Source: Prolixibacteraceae bacterium (GTDB lineage: Bacteria; Bacteroidota; Bacteroidia; Bacteroidales; Prolixibacteraceae). From it: DNA of 64,000 nt. This document shows, one piece after another, positions 1 through 8,392 of the stretch (the first letter of the stretch is position 1; the number at the start of each line of letters is the position of its first letter). A program made the position numbers and the translations under genes. The DNA is taken from NCBI GenBank assembly GCA_018648265.1, contig JABGRN010000009.1:37034-101033 (forward strand), read 5' to 3'. Under the pieces are notes generated by a model. The model did no database searches and was not told the DNA's origin. It was given only the letters and a program-made list of their open reading frames with translations.

Positions 1-589
1 AATAGTTGCGGACTTTGCTCATATCGAAATGATAAAAAGCCAGTTTTTTATTGTCGGGCGACCACCACATTGCATGGCGTTGAAACAACTCTTCGCCATA
101 AACCCAGGTTGCAGTTCCAAAAGTAAAACGCTTTTCTACAGAACCTTCCGTTGTCACAATAATTTCATTATTCCCTTCAGAATCTGTTATAAACACATTC
201 CCATCCCGATAAACCGCCTTTAATTTCTCATCCGGAGATTTCTCTTCAGTAAATTGCCGGCCACGAGCTGGTCCTCCAGCATACATTCTTCTGTACCTCG
301 CCATTGGCGATTCTTCCTTTTCGGCCTCACCAATAATTTCTGCATCTTTCGCTCTTACATCGAAATTATATTGCTTCCCGTCGATACTGTATTTAAAAGA
401 TTTTCCGTCATCGGCCCATATTGCTGAAATACGGCCTTGTTTTACTGAACTTCGTATTTGAGGCGAAATTTCGGTATATCGATCATAACCGGGCATCGAT
501 TTTATCCACTGCTGGGCATTTACTTTCTCTGTTAGAGAACTAATAAAAACGATAACAATAAACTGAAAAATAAATTTATGAATCTTCAT
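1..589 (-). CDS. Dipeptidyl peptidase IV-like S9 peptidase, N-terminal part (runs off the window)
   Basis: About 196 codons are readable from an ATG at 589 to the window edge without a stop. The protein opens with a signal peptide of about 25 residues ending in NAQ, so it is exported. The body then reads as the beta-propeller domain of S9B prolyl dipeptidyl peptidases. The phrase WWSPDNKKLAFYHFD near the edge is a hallmark of that propeller in Bacteroidota DPP-IV enzymes. The family removes X-Pro dipeptides from peptides in the periplasm. The catalytic hydrolase domain with the Ser-Asp-His triad lies outside the window, so activity cannot be judged. The gene has its own well-formed promoter about 40 bases upstream. 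Confidence 0.85.
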   Translation of the reverse strand, partial: MKIHKFIFQFIVIVFISSLTEKVNAQQWIKSMPGYDRYTEISPQIRSSVKQGRISAIWADDGKSFKYSIDGKQYNFDVRAKDAEIIGEAEKEESPMARYRRMYAGGPARGRQFTEEKSPDEKLKAVYRDGNVFITDSEGNNEIIVTTEGSVEKRFTFGTATWVYGEELFQRHAMWWSPDNKKLAFYHFDMSKVRNY

Positions 590-626
590 TATCACAACTT
601 TTTAGGATTTTATTACAAACAAAAAC

Positions 627-657
627 CAAACATAACCGGGAAAATTCGATTTACAAA
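627..657 (-). promoter_or_regulatory. Bacteroidetes-type promoter for the DPP-IV gene
   Basis: On the minus strand TTTG (654-657) is followed after exactly 19 bases by TATGTTTG (627-634). This fits the -33/-7 consensus TTTG-N19-21-TAnnTTTG used by the primary sigma factor of Bacteroidota. Transcription would start near 620, about 30 bases before the ATG at 589. It is the cleanest promoter match I found in the window. Confidence 0.7.
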
Positions 658-977
658 ATTTTCAAATAATTTTTTGTTATTATACCAATTTGTTCTTCAA
701 AATGCCACATAGCAAATTTTGAAGTTACAATGATTAATACCGATATTACAATAAAGAAGCAGACTGAACAAAGTGAAAGTTTGTGAAATCTTGTTGTCAA
801 ATTGATGTTATTCAGTAACTTATAAATATAAAAAATCTAAAGTTGACTATCCCCGTTGCAAGCGAAAAGGAATTATTTTATTAAAACAATTCTCATAAGA
901 ACTTTTGAATTATAAAATAGGCATTTGTTAACCCAATTTTCAGAATAAATGAGTACCGGCAAAATAGATTTTATGCA

Positions 978-1175
978 TAGTTTTGTTATGCAATTAGAAA
1001 GAGTTAATTAGTATTTCATAGATTATAGGTTTTTGGTTAGTTAGTTTTTCATAGGTTAGTTTAGTTAGTATTTTACAATTTGATGAAGATTTTGGTGGAA
1101 AAGGGCGTGAGCAACCCTTTAAAAATTGATTTAATCTTCTAAATATCCCGGCAATTAGCCGGGATATTTAGTTTT
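978..1175 (+). ncRNA. Candidate structured small RNA with its own -7 box and terminator
   Basis: This 730-base gene-free stretch (590-1321) contains an ordered set of RNA signals on the plus strand. A perfect -7 box TAGTTTTG lies at 978-985, although no good -33 box is seen. Next comes a stem GAAGATT (1085-1091) with AATCTTC (1133-1139). It encloses a hairpin AAAGGG (1100-1105) with CCCTTT (1115-1120) and a 9-base loop. A strong terminator hairpin follows at 1141-1169. A transcript of about 180 nt starting near 992 is inferred. I do not recognise the RNA family. No protein-coding signal is visible in the stretch. Confidence 0.35.
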
Positions 1176-1177
1176 TA
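1141..1177 (+). terminator. Rho-independent-type terminator
   Basis: A perfect 12-bp stem (1141-1152 with 1158-1169, GC core CCCGGC/GCCGGG) has the loop AATTA and is followed by TAGTTTTT on the plus strand. The T-run is on the plus side only, so it most likely ends a rightward transcript such as the candidate small RNA. It could also insulate the leftward gene that stops at 1322. Confidence 0.65.
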
Positions 1178-1321
1178 AATAAAATCGTTACTAAATTATA
1201 TATCCGAATTTTTAATGTTAAAAAAGTGAAACCCAAAAACTAAACTTACTTATTTTTAATTGAAATATTTTTAACCATAACAAGTTCAATTTGAATATCG
1301 CATTCAAGGTAATTTTATTGT

Positions 1322-2596
1322 TTAATTTATTGAAAAACGATTGTGCGCCCCACCCAATTCTCCATGAATATTTATGGAAACAAAGGTTAATACTGCTATT
1401 ACAAAAATTATTGCAATCAGATAAATAATCCATTTTCCTGAGTCAACTTTATCTGTAAGCGATTCGAAAATTGCCGGTCTTTCTTTTCTACTCAAAACAA
1501 AAATCACAAGTAAATTAAGCAAATATAGGTGATGATTAAAATGTGTAACTCCTGCGAATAATCCTTTTAAAGTATAACTTAATACAATATAAACGGATAA
1601 TAAAATCAGGAAAAATAACATCACATCACTTTTTTTGAAAATAGATTTATTCAATTTCCAACAGAGAATCACTGCCATTGCCAGCATTAAAATTGCTGAA
1701 AAAGCGGCACTAAATTTTGCAATATTTTCTGGATTTTGTAAGTCTTTAAAATTTCTGAAGAGATGCTCGAATGCAAGTGTTTCCCGAAATATAATTAGTG
1801 GAATAAAAACAACCACCAAAAACAAAGCAATACTATTCTCCCATTTTTTTGGAACCGTTTCTTCCTGAACCCATTTCGAACTAAAAACACCGTACGCCAT
1901 TCCTGTTCCACCAAAGAATCCGATGCTGTATTCCATTACATTCCACATATTAAAATTTATCTCCAACACATTGCCAAATATTTGCAGGAAATTTCCAAAG
2001 GCAAAGCCAAAACCACCTCCCAATGCAGCAAAAATTGCAACCCGAATTGCAGAGTTTCGTTTTTCACGTGCCATGTACCAAAGCATTGCCAGTCCGGCTC
2101 CTAAACAAACTGCCCACGCTTCAGAACGAGGTGGAGTCATTTTTATGCCAATTTGCGCGATTAGGAAAAAATATGAAATTATTCCACCGGCTGTCATTTG
2201 GGCAATTAACGACCCCCATTTTACACGATTCCCTTTTGTTGAATCGAGTGTGAGTCCGACCAAACCACCGCCAAGTAAACCAAATAATGCACCAATTACG
2301 AATAACATTCCCAGTCCGTAAAACGCATTTACAAAATTATCTGCACGTCCAAAACCAACGACTCTACCGTAACTAATCATTCCCCCCGCGCCCCAGCCTA
2401 CTGCCGAAGCAAGTGCAACGAGAATCATTTTATTGTACCAGTCTTTCCGGTTTGAAACTAACACAACAGCCAATCCGCCAATTGCACCAGCCCAGGCTGC
2501 TCCCTGTTCATGCCCAAACTGACCGCGAATTGCCCATGCCGTAGCCAACGACATTGCAACTACCAGAATGCTAATCCATTGCTTTTTATTTTTCAT
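1322..2596 (-). CDS. Polytopic membrane protein of unknown family, copy 1
   Basis: This 424-residue protein is almost entirely hydrophobic, with about 12 probable membrane segments and many Gly-rich helices. I do not recognise the family. It is homologous by eye to the 463-residue protein at 35334-36725. Both have an N-terminal W-x-x-RG-x-x-GH or RGHIGGG signature, a GGMISYG/GGEMTYG motif, a NPRSES or PPRSEAW motif, and a WxxMEYSIGFFGG/WKMMEFTFGFLLG segment. These conserved polar residues inside membrane helices suggest a transporter or membrane enzyme. That function is inferred only. Both copies sit next to glycan-degradation genes in a window that lacks SusC/SusD pairs. The ATG at 2596 directly precedes a MKNKK start and first helix. 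Confidence 0.8.
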   Translation of the reverse strand: MKNKKQWISILVVAMSLATAWAIRGQFGHEQGAAWAGAIGGLAVVLVSNRKDWYNKMILVALASAVGWGAGGMISYGRVVGFGRADNFVNAFYGLGMLFVIGALFGLLGGGLVGLTLDSTKGNRVKWGSLIAQMTAGGIISYFFLIAQIGIKMTPPRSEAWAVCLGAGLAMLWYMAREKRNSAIRVAIFAALGGGFGFAFGNFLQIFGNVLEINFNMWNVMEYSIGFFGGTGMAYGVFSSKWVQEETVPKKWENSIALFLVVVFIPLIIFRETLAFEHLFRNFKDLQNPENIAKFSAAFSAILMLAMAVILCWKLNKSIFKKSDVMLFFLILLSVYIVLSYTLKGLFAGVTHFNHHLYLLNLLVIFVLSRKERPAIFESLTDKVDSGKWIIYLIAIIFVIAVLTFVSINIHGELGGAHNRFSIN

Positions 2597-2739
2597 ATTT
2601 TAGTTTTTAATAAGAAACATATCGTATAATAAAATCGATGCATTGCATTTCTCAACCATTCTAACTTTTGCTCCATGCATCTTAATTATTTTTATTTAAC
2701 GATCTATCGTGGAGCAATGAAATTTGTTTGTTAATTTTA

Positions 2740-2788
2740 CACAGGGCGTTGCCCTGTGCTAATATCTTTGGCTCTTTCAGAGCTTTTT
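2740..2788 (+). repeat. Double-hairpin intergenic repeat (REP-like)
   Basis: Two hairpins lie back to back between 2596 and 2809. The first is CACAGGGC (2740-2747), loop GTT, GCCCTGTG (2751-2758). The second is GCTCT (2771-2775), loop TTC, AGAGC (2779-2783), followed by TTTTT. This layout of two short hairpins joined by a TAATAT linker is common as a dispersed intergenic repeat in Bacteroidota. Only this copy is visible here. The second hairpin could act as a terminator on the plus strand. Confidence 0.5.
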
Positions 2789-2808
2789 ATATTTCAATTT
2801 TCTTGTTG

Positions 2809-3813
2809 TTATTTGATTTTTTTCAATTTATTAAATGAACCCGGCCAACTACATTCAAGCTCTTTTTTACCATTCAAATCGCGAATCCAGGTATCGAAAC
2901 TACGTTCTCCCTCTTTTAAAACAATAACTCGACCTCCAGCTTTTGGGTCTCGCTTTCCGCGCATAACTTTTGTAACCCTGCCATAAGCCAAAGCAATATT
3001 GTAATGCACTCCAATATAATCGTTAATATGGTCGTGACCAACAAAAGTTCCCATTACATCACCACTTTCGAGCATGGCCGAAAACATTCCGGTATTTATA
3101 TCCGGACTGCATTCATCTTCATTTTTAACGCCAATCGGACGGTTTACTTTATTTTTCCAGGCATTATAATATTCGGGTAAGGGAATGTGAAAAAATGCCA
3201 AAGCCGGCAAAGGATTTCCATCGTTTGCAAATGTATAATTACTGCTCTTTTCGCGATACCAATTTACCTGAGAAAAATCGAACCAACCATATCCATCAAC
3301 TGTTGGTTTTAATGTACTGTACGAATTAGAATCCATGCAATAAAGTACAGCTTCAGTTTTGTCATTTTTGCCATAAACAGGCAAAACAAAATTTGAATTT
3401 CCATACGTATCTCCATTATCATTATTCAAACATGAAGGTAGATTTTGCAATAATTCAGCAACATTCTCTCGCGGCCAATTGTGTTCCGAATCGTGGTTTC
3501 CAAAAACCATAGCCCATGGAACATTTGCCTCCGAAAATAAAGTATCAAAAAGTAAATAAGCATTTTGGGGGTCACTCTGTGTAATAATATCACCTGTAAG
3601 AATAACAAGATCTGGCTTCTCAATTTCAATAACTCCTTTTATAATCTCATAAACATTTAAGTTCGATTTACTGTTAAAATCGATGTGAGTATCAGTAAAC
3701 TGAACAACTTTAAATTCTCCATTTAAGTTAAATTTTAACTCTTTTTTATATTGTGCATTTGCAGTGAAAGCAAAAAGCAACAATGCCACCAGACTATAAA
3801 TAAATCCTTTCAT
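2809..3813 (-). CDS. Secreted calcineurin-like metallophosphoesterase
   Basis: The protein has 334 residues when started at 3813, where MKGFIYSLVALLLFAFTANA forms a clean signal peptide. An in-frame ATG at 3939 would add 42 implausible residues. All metallophosphoesterase motifs are present in order: FTDTHID (DxH), LTGDII, FGNHDSEH, FHIPLPE and GHDHIND, which bind two metals. The family hydrolyses phosphomono- or diesters in the periplasm. The overall layout resembles DCR2/Siz1-like phosphatases found beside carbohydrate genes in Bacteroidota. It lies 125 bases downstream of a second phosphoesterase on the same strand, and the two may act on the same substrate. Confidence 0.88.
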   Translation of the reverse strand: MKGFIYSLVALLLFAFTANAQYKKELKFNLNGEFKVVQFTDTHIDFNSKSNLNVYEIIKGVIEIEKPDLVILTGDIITQSDPQNAYLLFDTLFSEANVPWAMVFGNHDSEHNWPRENVAELLQNLPSCLNNDNGDTYGNSNFVLPVYGKNDKTEAVLYCMDSNSYSTLKPTVDGYGWFDFSQVNWYREKSSNYTFANDGNPLPALAFFHIPLPEYYNAWKNKVNRPIGVKNEDECSPDINTGMFSAMLESGDVMGTFVGHDHINDYIGVHYNIALAYGRVTKVMRGKRDPKAGGRVIVLKEGERSFDTWIRDLNGKKELECSWPGSFNKLKKIK

Positions 3814-3938
3814 AAATTTAAAAATTAGATTCAAGACAAAAAGTATCAAGACACAAGACAAGAAAAAATAATCATTCCTTGTGTGACAATCTTCTTTGCC
3901 AAGAATGTTTCGTATTATTTTAATAACAAAAAAAACCA

Positions 3939-5711
3939 CTACTTTTTTATCTCAAATGAATCAGCAATATTTCCTTCTGAATCAATCGAATTATAGATCA
4001 ACTTATCTCCAATAATTTTTAAATATTGATAATACTGGCCTGTGGTATATCTCACTTCAGCATACGGTTCTTCACTTGCATCGCGGGTTCTCGAAGGAAT
4101 TCCAATGGAAATAATATAAGCCGTTCCATCGTTGTACGATTTTACCACTTCCCCACCTTTCATTGGTTTCGAGCGCATGTAATAATGAATATGACCGCTA
4201 AAAACCATGTCAACATGATATTTGTCGAATAAAGGAACCCAGGCTTTTTGGATATCAAAATAAGGTTCTTCCCAGTTGTAAGGTGGAAAATGAAAAGTTG
4301 CAATTTTCCAGGTTGCTTCTGAATTTAACAATTGTTCTTCAATCCATTCCGTTTGGGAACCCACTCCTGACGTTGCATCAATCATTAGAAACAATGTGTT
4401 TTTATAGGTGAATGAATAGGTCTGTTCCTGAGGCACTTTTTCCGGTCCGTTTTTCGGATAACTAAAAGTCTCGCGGAACATTGAAGCTCCCAAACCACTT
4501 CGATTGTCATGGTTGCCAACAGCATTCATAAATGGTTTACTGGAGATTACATTTTTAGGAAATTCCAAAAAATTATCCCACTCGTTTCGATGCAAGCCTT
4601 CGCCAACCATGTCACCAGCAATGGAATAAAATGCAGCATCAGGATGAGCCTCTTCCGCTTTATTCATCAACTCTCCATATTTTGGTTGATGATGAACATC
4701 ACCAAACCAGATAAACGAAAACTCGTTATTGTCGTCAGCGGTGCTAAAGTTTTGATTTTCTAACCAATCGGTTTGAGGAACAATTTGATATTCATAAGTA
4801 GTTCCCGGTTTTAAATTTTTAAGTTGAGCTGTAAAACGGTTGATAAATCGATCATTCATTAAAGTACGGTCCTCCATTACATATTTACTTGCGTTAACCG
4901 AAGCAATTTCTGTGCTTCCTTTTTCCCTGAAATTTACAATTCCCGCATTAACTGTGGTATCGGTTCGCCACTGAATATCCATGCTTGTTGATGGATCAGA
5001 ACTCCAGGTCAACATTACCTGGTCGGGTGTTTTTGAAGATGGATAATCCGTTTTTCGGAATGCTCTAACCAAATGTGACTCTGTCCCTCTCCCCCTAATT
5101 GTTGTCAGCAATTTTTGTCCTTTTAATTCTTCCGGAACATTTACAACAACAAGTTCCGTCCAATCGTGATATATAAAAGCGTCATCATCTAAAATACCAA
5201 CATATTGATTTTCTGGAAAGAAGTTACTCAACTTCAATTCAGCACTTTTATTTTGTGGGGCAATGGACACAAAATAATGAAGCGAATAATTTTCAACTCC
5301 ATTTATTCCCAAACCAATAGTACCAGCATCAAACGATTTTTGCCAGACTTCGTAGGTGACATGCTCGTTATTCATCGTCATTTTTGTTTTCTTGAATCCG
5401 CCGGTAGTTAGCCAAAAGGGAATAATTTTTTGCTCAGTACTGCGCATTACCGAAACTACAACTGGAACACTCGCATCGAATATCCAATGTTTTGTGGCAA
5501 GTACATTCAAGTCTTCTTCCGAGAATGATGTCATTGTTTCTTCATAATTCAGCCCCGATAATTGCGATTCGCTTTTTGTAGAATAAAGTTCTGTCACCAC
5601 CCTGTCCATCACACTTTTAACTGATCCTTCATCTTTTGTGCAGGAAACTAATCCTGTAAAAAAGAAAACCATCGTTATCAGAACAATTATTAAAAATCTT
5701 ATTTGCTTCAT
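3939..5711 (-). CDS. Purple acid phosphatase-like lipoprotein
   Basis: This 590-residue protein begins with a lipoprotein signal ending GLVSC (Cys24). It has an N-terminal region of about 200 residues, then a fibronectin-like purple acid phosphatase N-domain (PDQVMLTWSSDPSTSMDIQWRT region, around residues 225-330). The catalytic metallophosphoesterase domain follows with WFGDVHH, AGDMVG, VGNHDNR, FHFPPYN and GHIHYYMRS. The domain order matches purple acid phosphatases, which hydrolyse phosphate esters with a dinuclear metal centre. It is probably anchored to the outer or inner membrane facing out of the cytoplasm. A -33/-7 promoter match lies just upstream. Confidence 0.88.
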   Translation of the reverse strand: MKQIRFLIIVLITMVFFFTGLVSCTKDEGSVKSVMDRVVTELYSTKSESQLSGLNYEETMTSFSEEDLNVLATKHWIFDASVPVVVSVMRSTEQKIIPFWLTTGGFKKTKMTMNNEHVTYEVWQKSFDAGTIGLGINGVENYSLHYFVSIAPQNKSAELKLSNFFPENQYVGILDDDAFIYHDWTELVVVNVPEELKGQKLLTTIRGRGTESHLVRAFRKTDYPSSKTPDQVMLTWSSDPSTSMDIQWRTDTTVNAGIVNFREKGSTEIASVNASKYVMEDRTLMNDRFINRFTAQLKNLKPGTTYEYQIVPQTDWLENQNFSTADDNNEFSFIWFGDVHHQPKYGELMNKAEEAHPDAAFYSIAGDMVGEGLHRNEWDNFLEFPKNVISSKPFMNAVGNHDNRSGLGASMFRETFSYPKNGPEKVPQEQTYSFTYKNTLFLMIDATSGVGSQTEWIEEQLLNSEATWKIATFHFPPYNWEEPYFDIQKAWVPLFDKYHVDMVFSGHIHYYMRSKPMKGGEVVKSYNDGTAYIISIGIPSRTRDASEEPYAEVRYTTGQYYQYLKIIGDKLIYNSIDSEGNIADSFEIKK

Positions 5712-5772
5712 TTATATTCGTTTAAAAACATAGTTTATAAATATGTCGAAAATGTTATTGAATGAGAAAAAC

Positions 5773-5805
5773 CAAATCTAAAACATTCAAAATCGTTTTT
5801 TCAAA
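5773..5805 (-). promoter_or_regulatory. Probable promoter of the purple acid phosphatase gene
   Basis: On the minus strand TTTG (5802-5805) and TAGATTTG (5773-5780) are separated by 21 bases, fitting the Bacteroidetes consensus. The predicted start near 5766 leaves about 55 bases of leader before the ATG at 5711. It lies in the 100-base gap after the upstream gene stops at 5812, so 3939-5711 can be expressed independently. Confidence 0.5.
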
Positions 5806-5811
5806 CAAGCC

Positions 5812-8382
5812 CTATTTTGCCAATTCCATTTGCCGATGAAATGAATCAACATGTACTTTCCCTCTTTCGGCAAAATGTGTAATTCCCTCTCGTTTTACTA
5901 CCTCATTAAATCGTTCATATGTTCCATCATATTTTGCCTCGATGGGCGATCTCAGGCATTTCAAATACATAATTGGCAATCTAGCCATTTCTACTCTGTT
6001 CAATATTTCTTCGTTTTCTGCAACACGTTCCGCCTGGTCAAATATTTTTTCTGCTTCACGAACAAAATCACCCGAAAATAAAATATCATCGGGGCGTAAA
6101 CCCAGATGAATATGCGTATCGGGAGTTAATCTGCCATGAAGAAAATCAAAATAGGCTCGCACATATTGTCCGCTGCGTCCATAATATCCCACCATAAAAT
6201 CGTCAATAACCTCGTCCACATCTACATTCACATTCCATAATAATTTTCCAATAAGATATGCCCGTAATTCGGCAAATTCGCCACCTCTGCTTTGGTACGC
6301 AGCCTGTTCCATTATTCCAATTGCCTTATTATCGATAAACGTTTTTATATTAGATTGAAGTACTTTAAAGTTGGGGTAAGGTAAAATATAATGGCTAAAA
6401 TTTACCACATAATCCCAAATGTACATGTGCGGAGCAATGGCAGCCCAACCTTCCAAATCGCCTATGAATTCAGCATTCTGTTCACAACTATTAAAATCGT
6501 GGGCAAAACAACATTCAATGCTACAAAACCGTACCACTACATTTTCGTGAGGAACGATGTTAGTCGGCGGTTTTCTTGTGTATTGATAGGCTAATGTTCC
6601 TACATATTTATCAGGAAATTCATCCTTAATTCGCTCGGCAACCTGATTAACAAACCAAATTATTGGTCCCGACTCGCTACCCTCTTTTTTAGCAATTGCC
6701 TGACATTTTTCACACTGACAAGGATTCCGCCAGTCATTTTGCGAAACGGAGTAAATAAGATACTCGGGATTTTTCCGAATTGTTTCCCTTAAACGTTCTG
6801 TAATAATATCTAAAACGTCGGGGTTTGTTAAACAAAGTTGTGCCCTTTCGTGAACCCTTTCACCATCAATTAAACTGTAATACTCCGGATGATTATCGTA
6901 GTATTCAGCTGGCGGCATAAACGGAAAAAAAGTATGTACCGACCAATATCCTTCAACACCACCTTTTTGTTCACGAAAATTCATAGCACCATTAATTTTA
7001 TTTCGTGCAGCCCAAATAGGGTCAAACGCTTCGTAATAAAAATCGTTTCTAACCTGCAAAGTAGGCGATTCAGTGTGATTGATATAATTAAATAAATATT
7101 CCTTTTTTGAAGGAATTACACTTACCAAAGGAGTGTACCAACGACACCCAAATTCATTTTCGAGAAAAGAAAAAACAGCGTACATCGAACCCCGTTCTTT
7201 TCCCCCCAATAAAAGAATTTTGGCTCCTTCATTTTTATAAAGATAAGTTTCGTCTGTATCGGAAGGTATTTTTGTGTCTGCACCGAAAAGTGAAAGCGAA
7301 TGTTTATTGTAGCCTATAATTATTTCTTTTTCAACAATTTCCACTTCATCAGTTTTAATGGGGAATTTAGCACCACTCACTTGCTCCAACCAATGCTGTA
7401 ATTCTTTTGCAGCCCACTGTTCACTTTCTGAAGCATCTTCGCCAATAATAATCACATAATCTGTACTCTCATTTTCGAAAAAAGTATGATTAATAAAATT
7501 TCCCGAAGCAAACGGTATTTCTTTATGCCAGAGTTCACCATTGGTTAACGTTGCTTTTATTTTTAATTTATTCTTTTGAAATTTATCGCTGCCAACCGGC
7601 AAAACCATATTCTGCGTAGCTGACCAGCTCCACTTCCAAATCGTATTTTCGCCAATGTCATCTATAATTTCGAGTTGAACAGATTTGAACAACTCTTCGG
7701 CAACTGATTCCCTCAATGAAAAATGCAATTCGGGAATTCCGTTGTTGCGCACATTTACCTGAAACAAGGCCTGTGTATTTACAAATTCGCTCAAATTAAA
7801 AGGAAAAAACCGCATGGCAAATGCCCATGTATTTCCTCGCTCCTCAACTTTCAGCAATATTTTATTCTTCCCTTTTTTTACGGCTACAGGAATTAAATCA
7901 TCATCCTCAATAAAACCTCGTGCATCTGTACAATCCCACACTTGCTCGCCATTAAACCAAAGTCGCCCGCCATCGTTGCTACCAAGAGCCAAAATAAAAA
8001 CACCTTCAAAGTCCGACTCAATTTCGGCATAGGCATAAGCCGCAACAAATGATTTTTTTGAAATCTGTTTATCAAGATTAATAATCGATTCCGGACTATT
8101 AAAATACTTCCAATTAACAGTTTCTCCATCATATTTGATAGGCGTTCCGTCTTCTATTTTTGGATTTGTTTCCCCACCTAACGACTCCAAAAAATCATTC
8201 TCAAAGCCTTCAAGATGTTTATACTCATCAATGCCTTCCTCCAGCAAAAAAGGACCTGCTAAATACCAGTTTTGCAACCATTCACCAGTTGTAAGCTTTG
8301 AATTTTGTGCAGTTGCAATTTGTGTTAGCGGCGCAAACAAAACAAAAAATACGGTAATAATTAAAAACTTACTTCTATCCAT
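5812..8382 (-). CDS. Secreted DUF4838 glycosidase-like protein
   Basis: This 856-residue exported protein has a signal peptide ending ATAQ. An N-terminal region of about 300 residues looks like a beta-sandwich (LALGSNDGGRLWFNG resembles a PA14/galactose-binding fold). It is followed by a GH20/GH67-type small domain (ASESEQWAAKELQHWLEQVSG). The large DUF4838 TIM-barrel region contains CLTNPDVLDIITERL, VSQNDW and the Cys pair CQCEKC. DUF4838 proteins are related to alpha-glucuronidase and hexosaminidase-type glycosidases, but substrates are mostly unknown. The gene is 10 bases downstream of the stop of the next gene on the same strand (8393-10294), so the two are probably co-transcribed. Confidence 0.85.
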   Translation of the reverse strand: MDRSKFLIITVFFVLFAPLTQIATAQNSKLTTGEWLQNWYLAGPFLLEEGIDEYKHLEGFENDFLESLGGETNPKIEDGTPIKYDGETVNWKYFNSPESIINLDKQISKKSFVAAYAYAEIESDFEGVFILALGSNDGGRLWFNGEQVWDCTDARGFIEDDDLIPVAVKKGKNKILLKVEERGNTWAFAMRFFPFNLSEFVNTQALFQVNVRNNGIPELHFSLRESVAEELFKSVQLEIIDDIGENTIWKWSWSATQNMVLPVGSDKFQKNKLKIKATLTNGELWHKEIPFASGNFINHTFFENESTDYVIIIGEDASESEQWAAKELQHWLEQVSGAKFPIKTDEVEIVEKEIIIGYNKHSLSLFGADTKIPSDTDETYLYKNEGAKILLLGGKERGSMYAVFSFLENEFGCRWYTPLVSVIPSKKEYLFNYINHTESPTLQVRNDFYYEAFDPIWAARNKINGAMNFREQKGGVEGYWSVHTFFPFMPPAEYYDNHPEYYSLIDGERVHERAQLCLTNPDVLDIITERLRETIRKNPEYLIYSVSQNDWRNPCQCEKCQAIAKKEGSESGPIIWFVNQVAERIKDEFPDKYVGTLAYQYTRKPPTNIVPHENVVVRFCSIECCFAHDFNSCEQNAEFIGDLEGWAAIAPHMYIWDYVVNFSHYILPYPNFKVLQSNIKTFIDNKAIGIMEQAAYQSRGGEFAELRAYLIGKLLWNVNVDVDEVIDDFMVGYYGRSGQYVRAYFDFLHGRLTPDTHIHLGLRPDDILFSGDFVREAEKIFDQAERVAENEEILNRVEMARLPIMYLKCLRSPIEAKYDGTYERFNEVVKREGITHFAERGKVHVDSFHRQMELAK

Positions 8383-8392
8383 TTTATAAGAT

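Noticed and set aside
3814..3939. Upstream ATG at 3939 for the phosphoesterase gene
   Set aside because: The extra 42 residues precede a perfect signal peptide that starts at 3813 and begin exactly at the upstream gene's stop.
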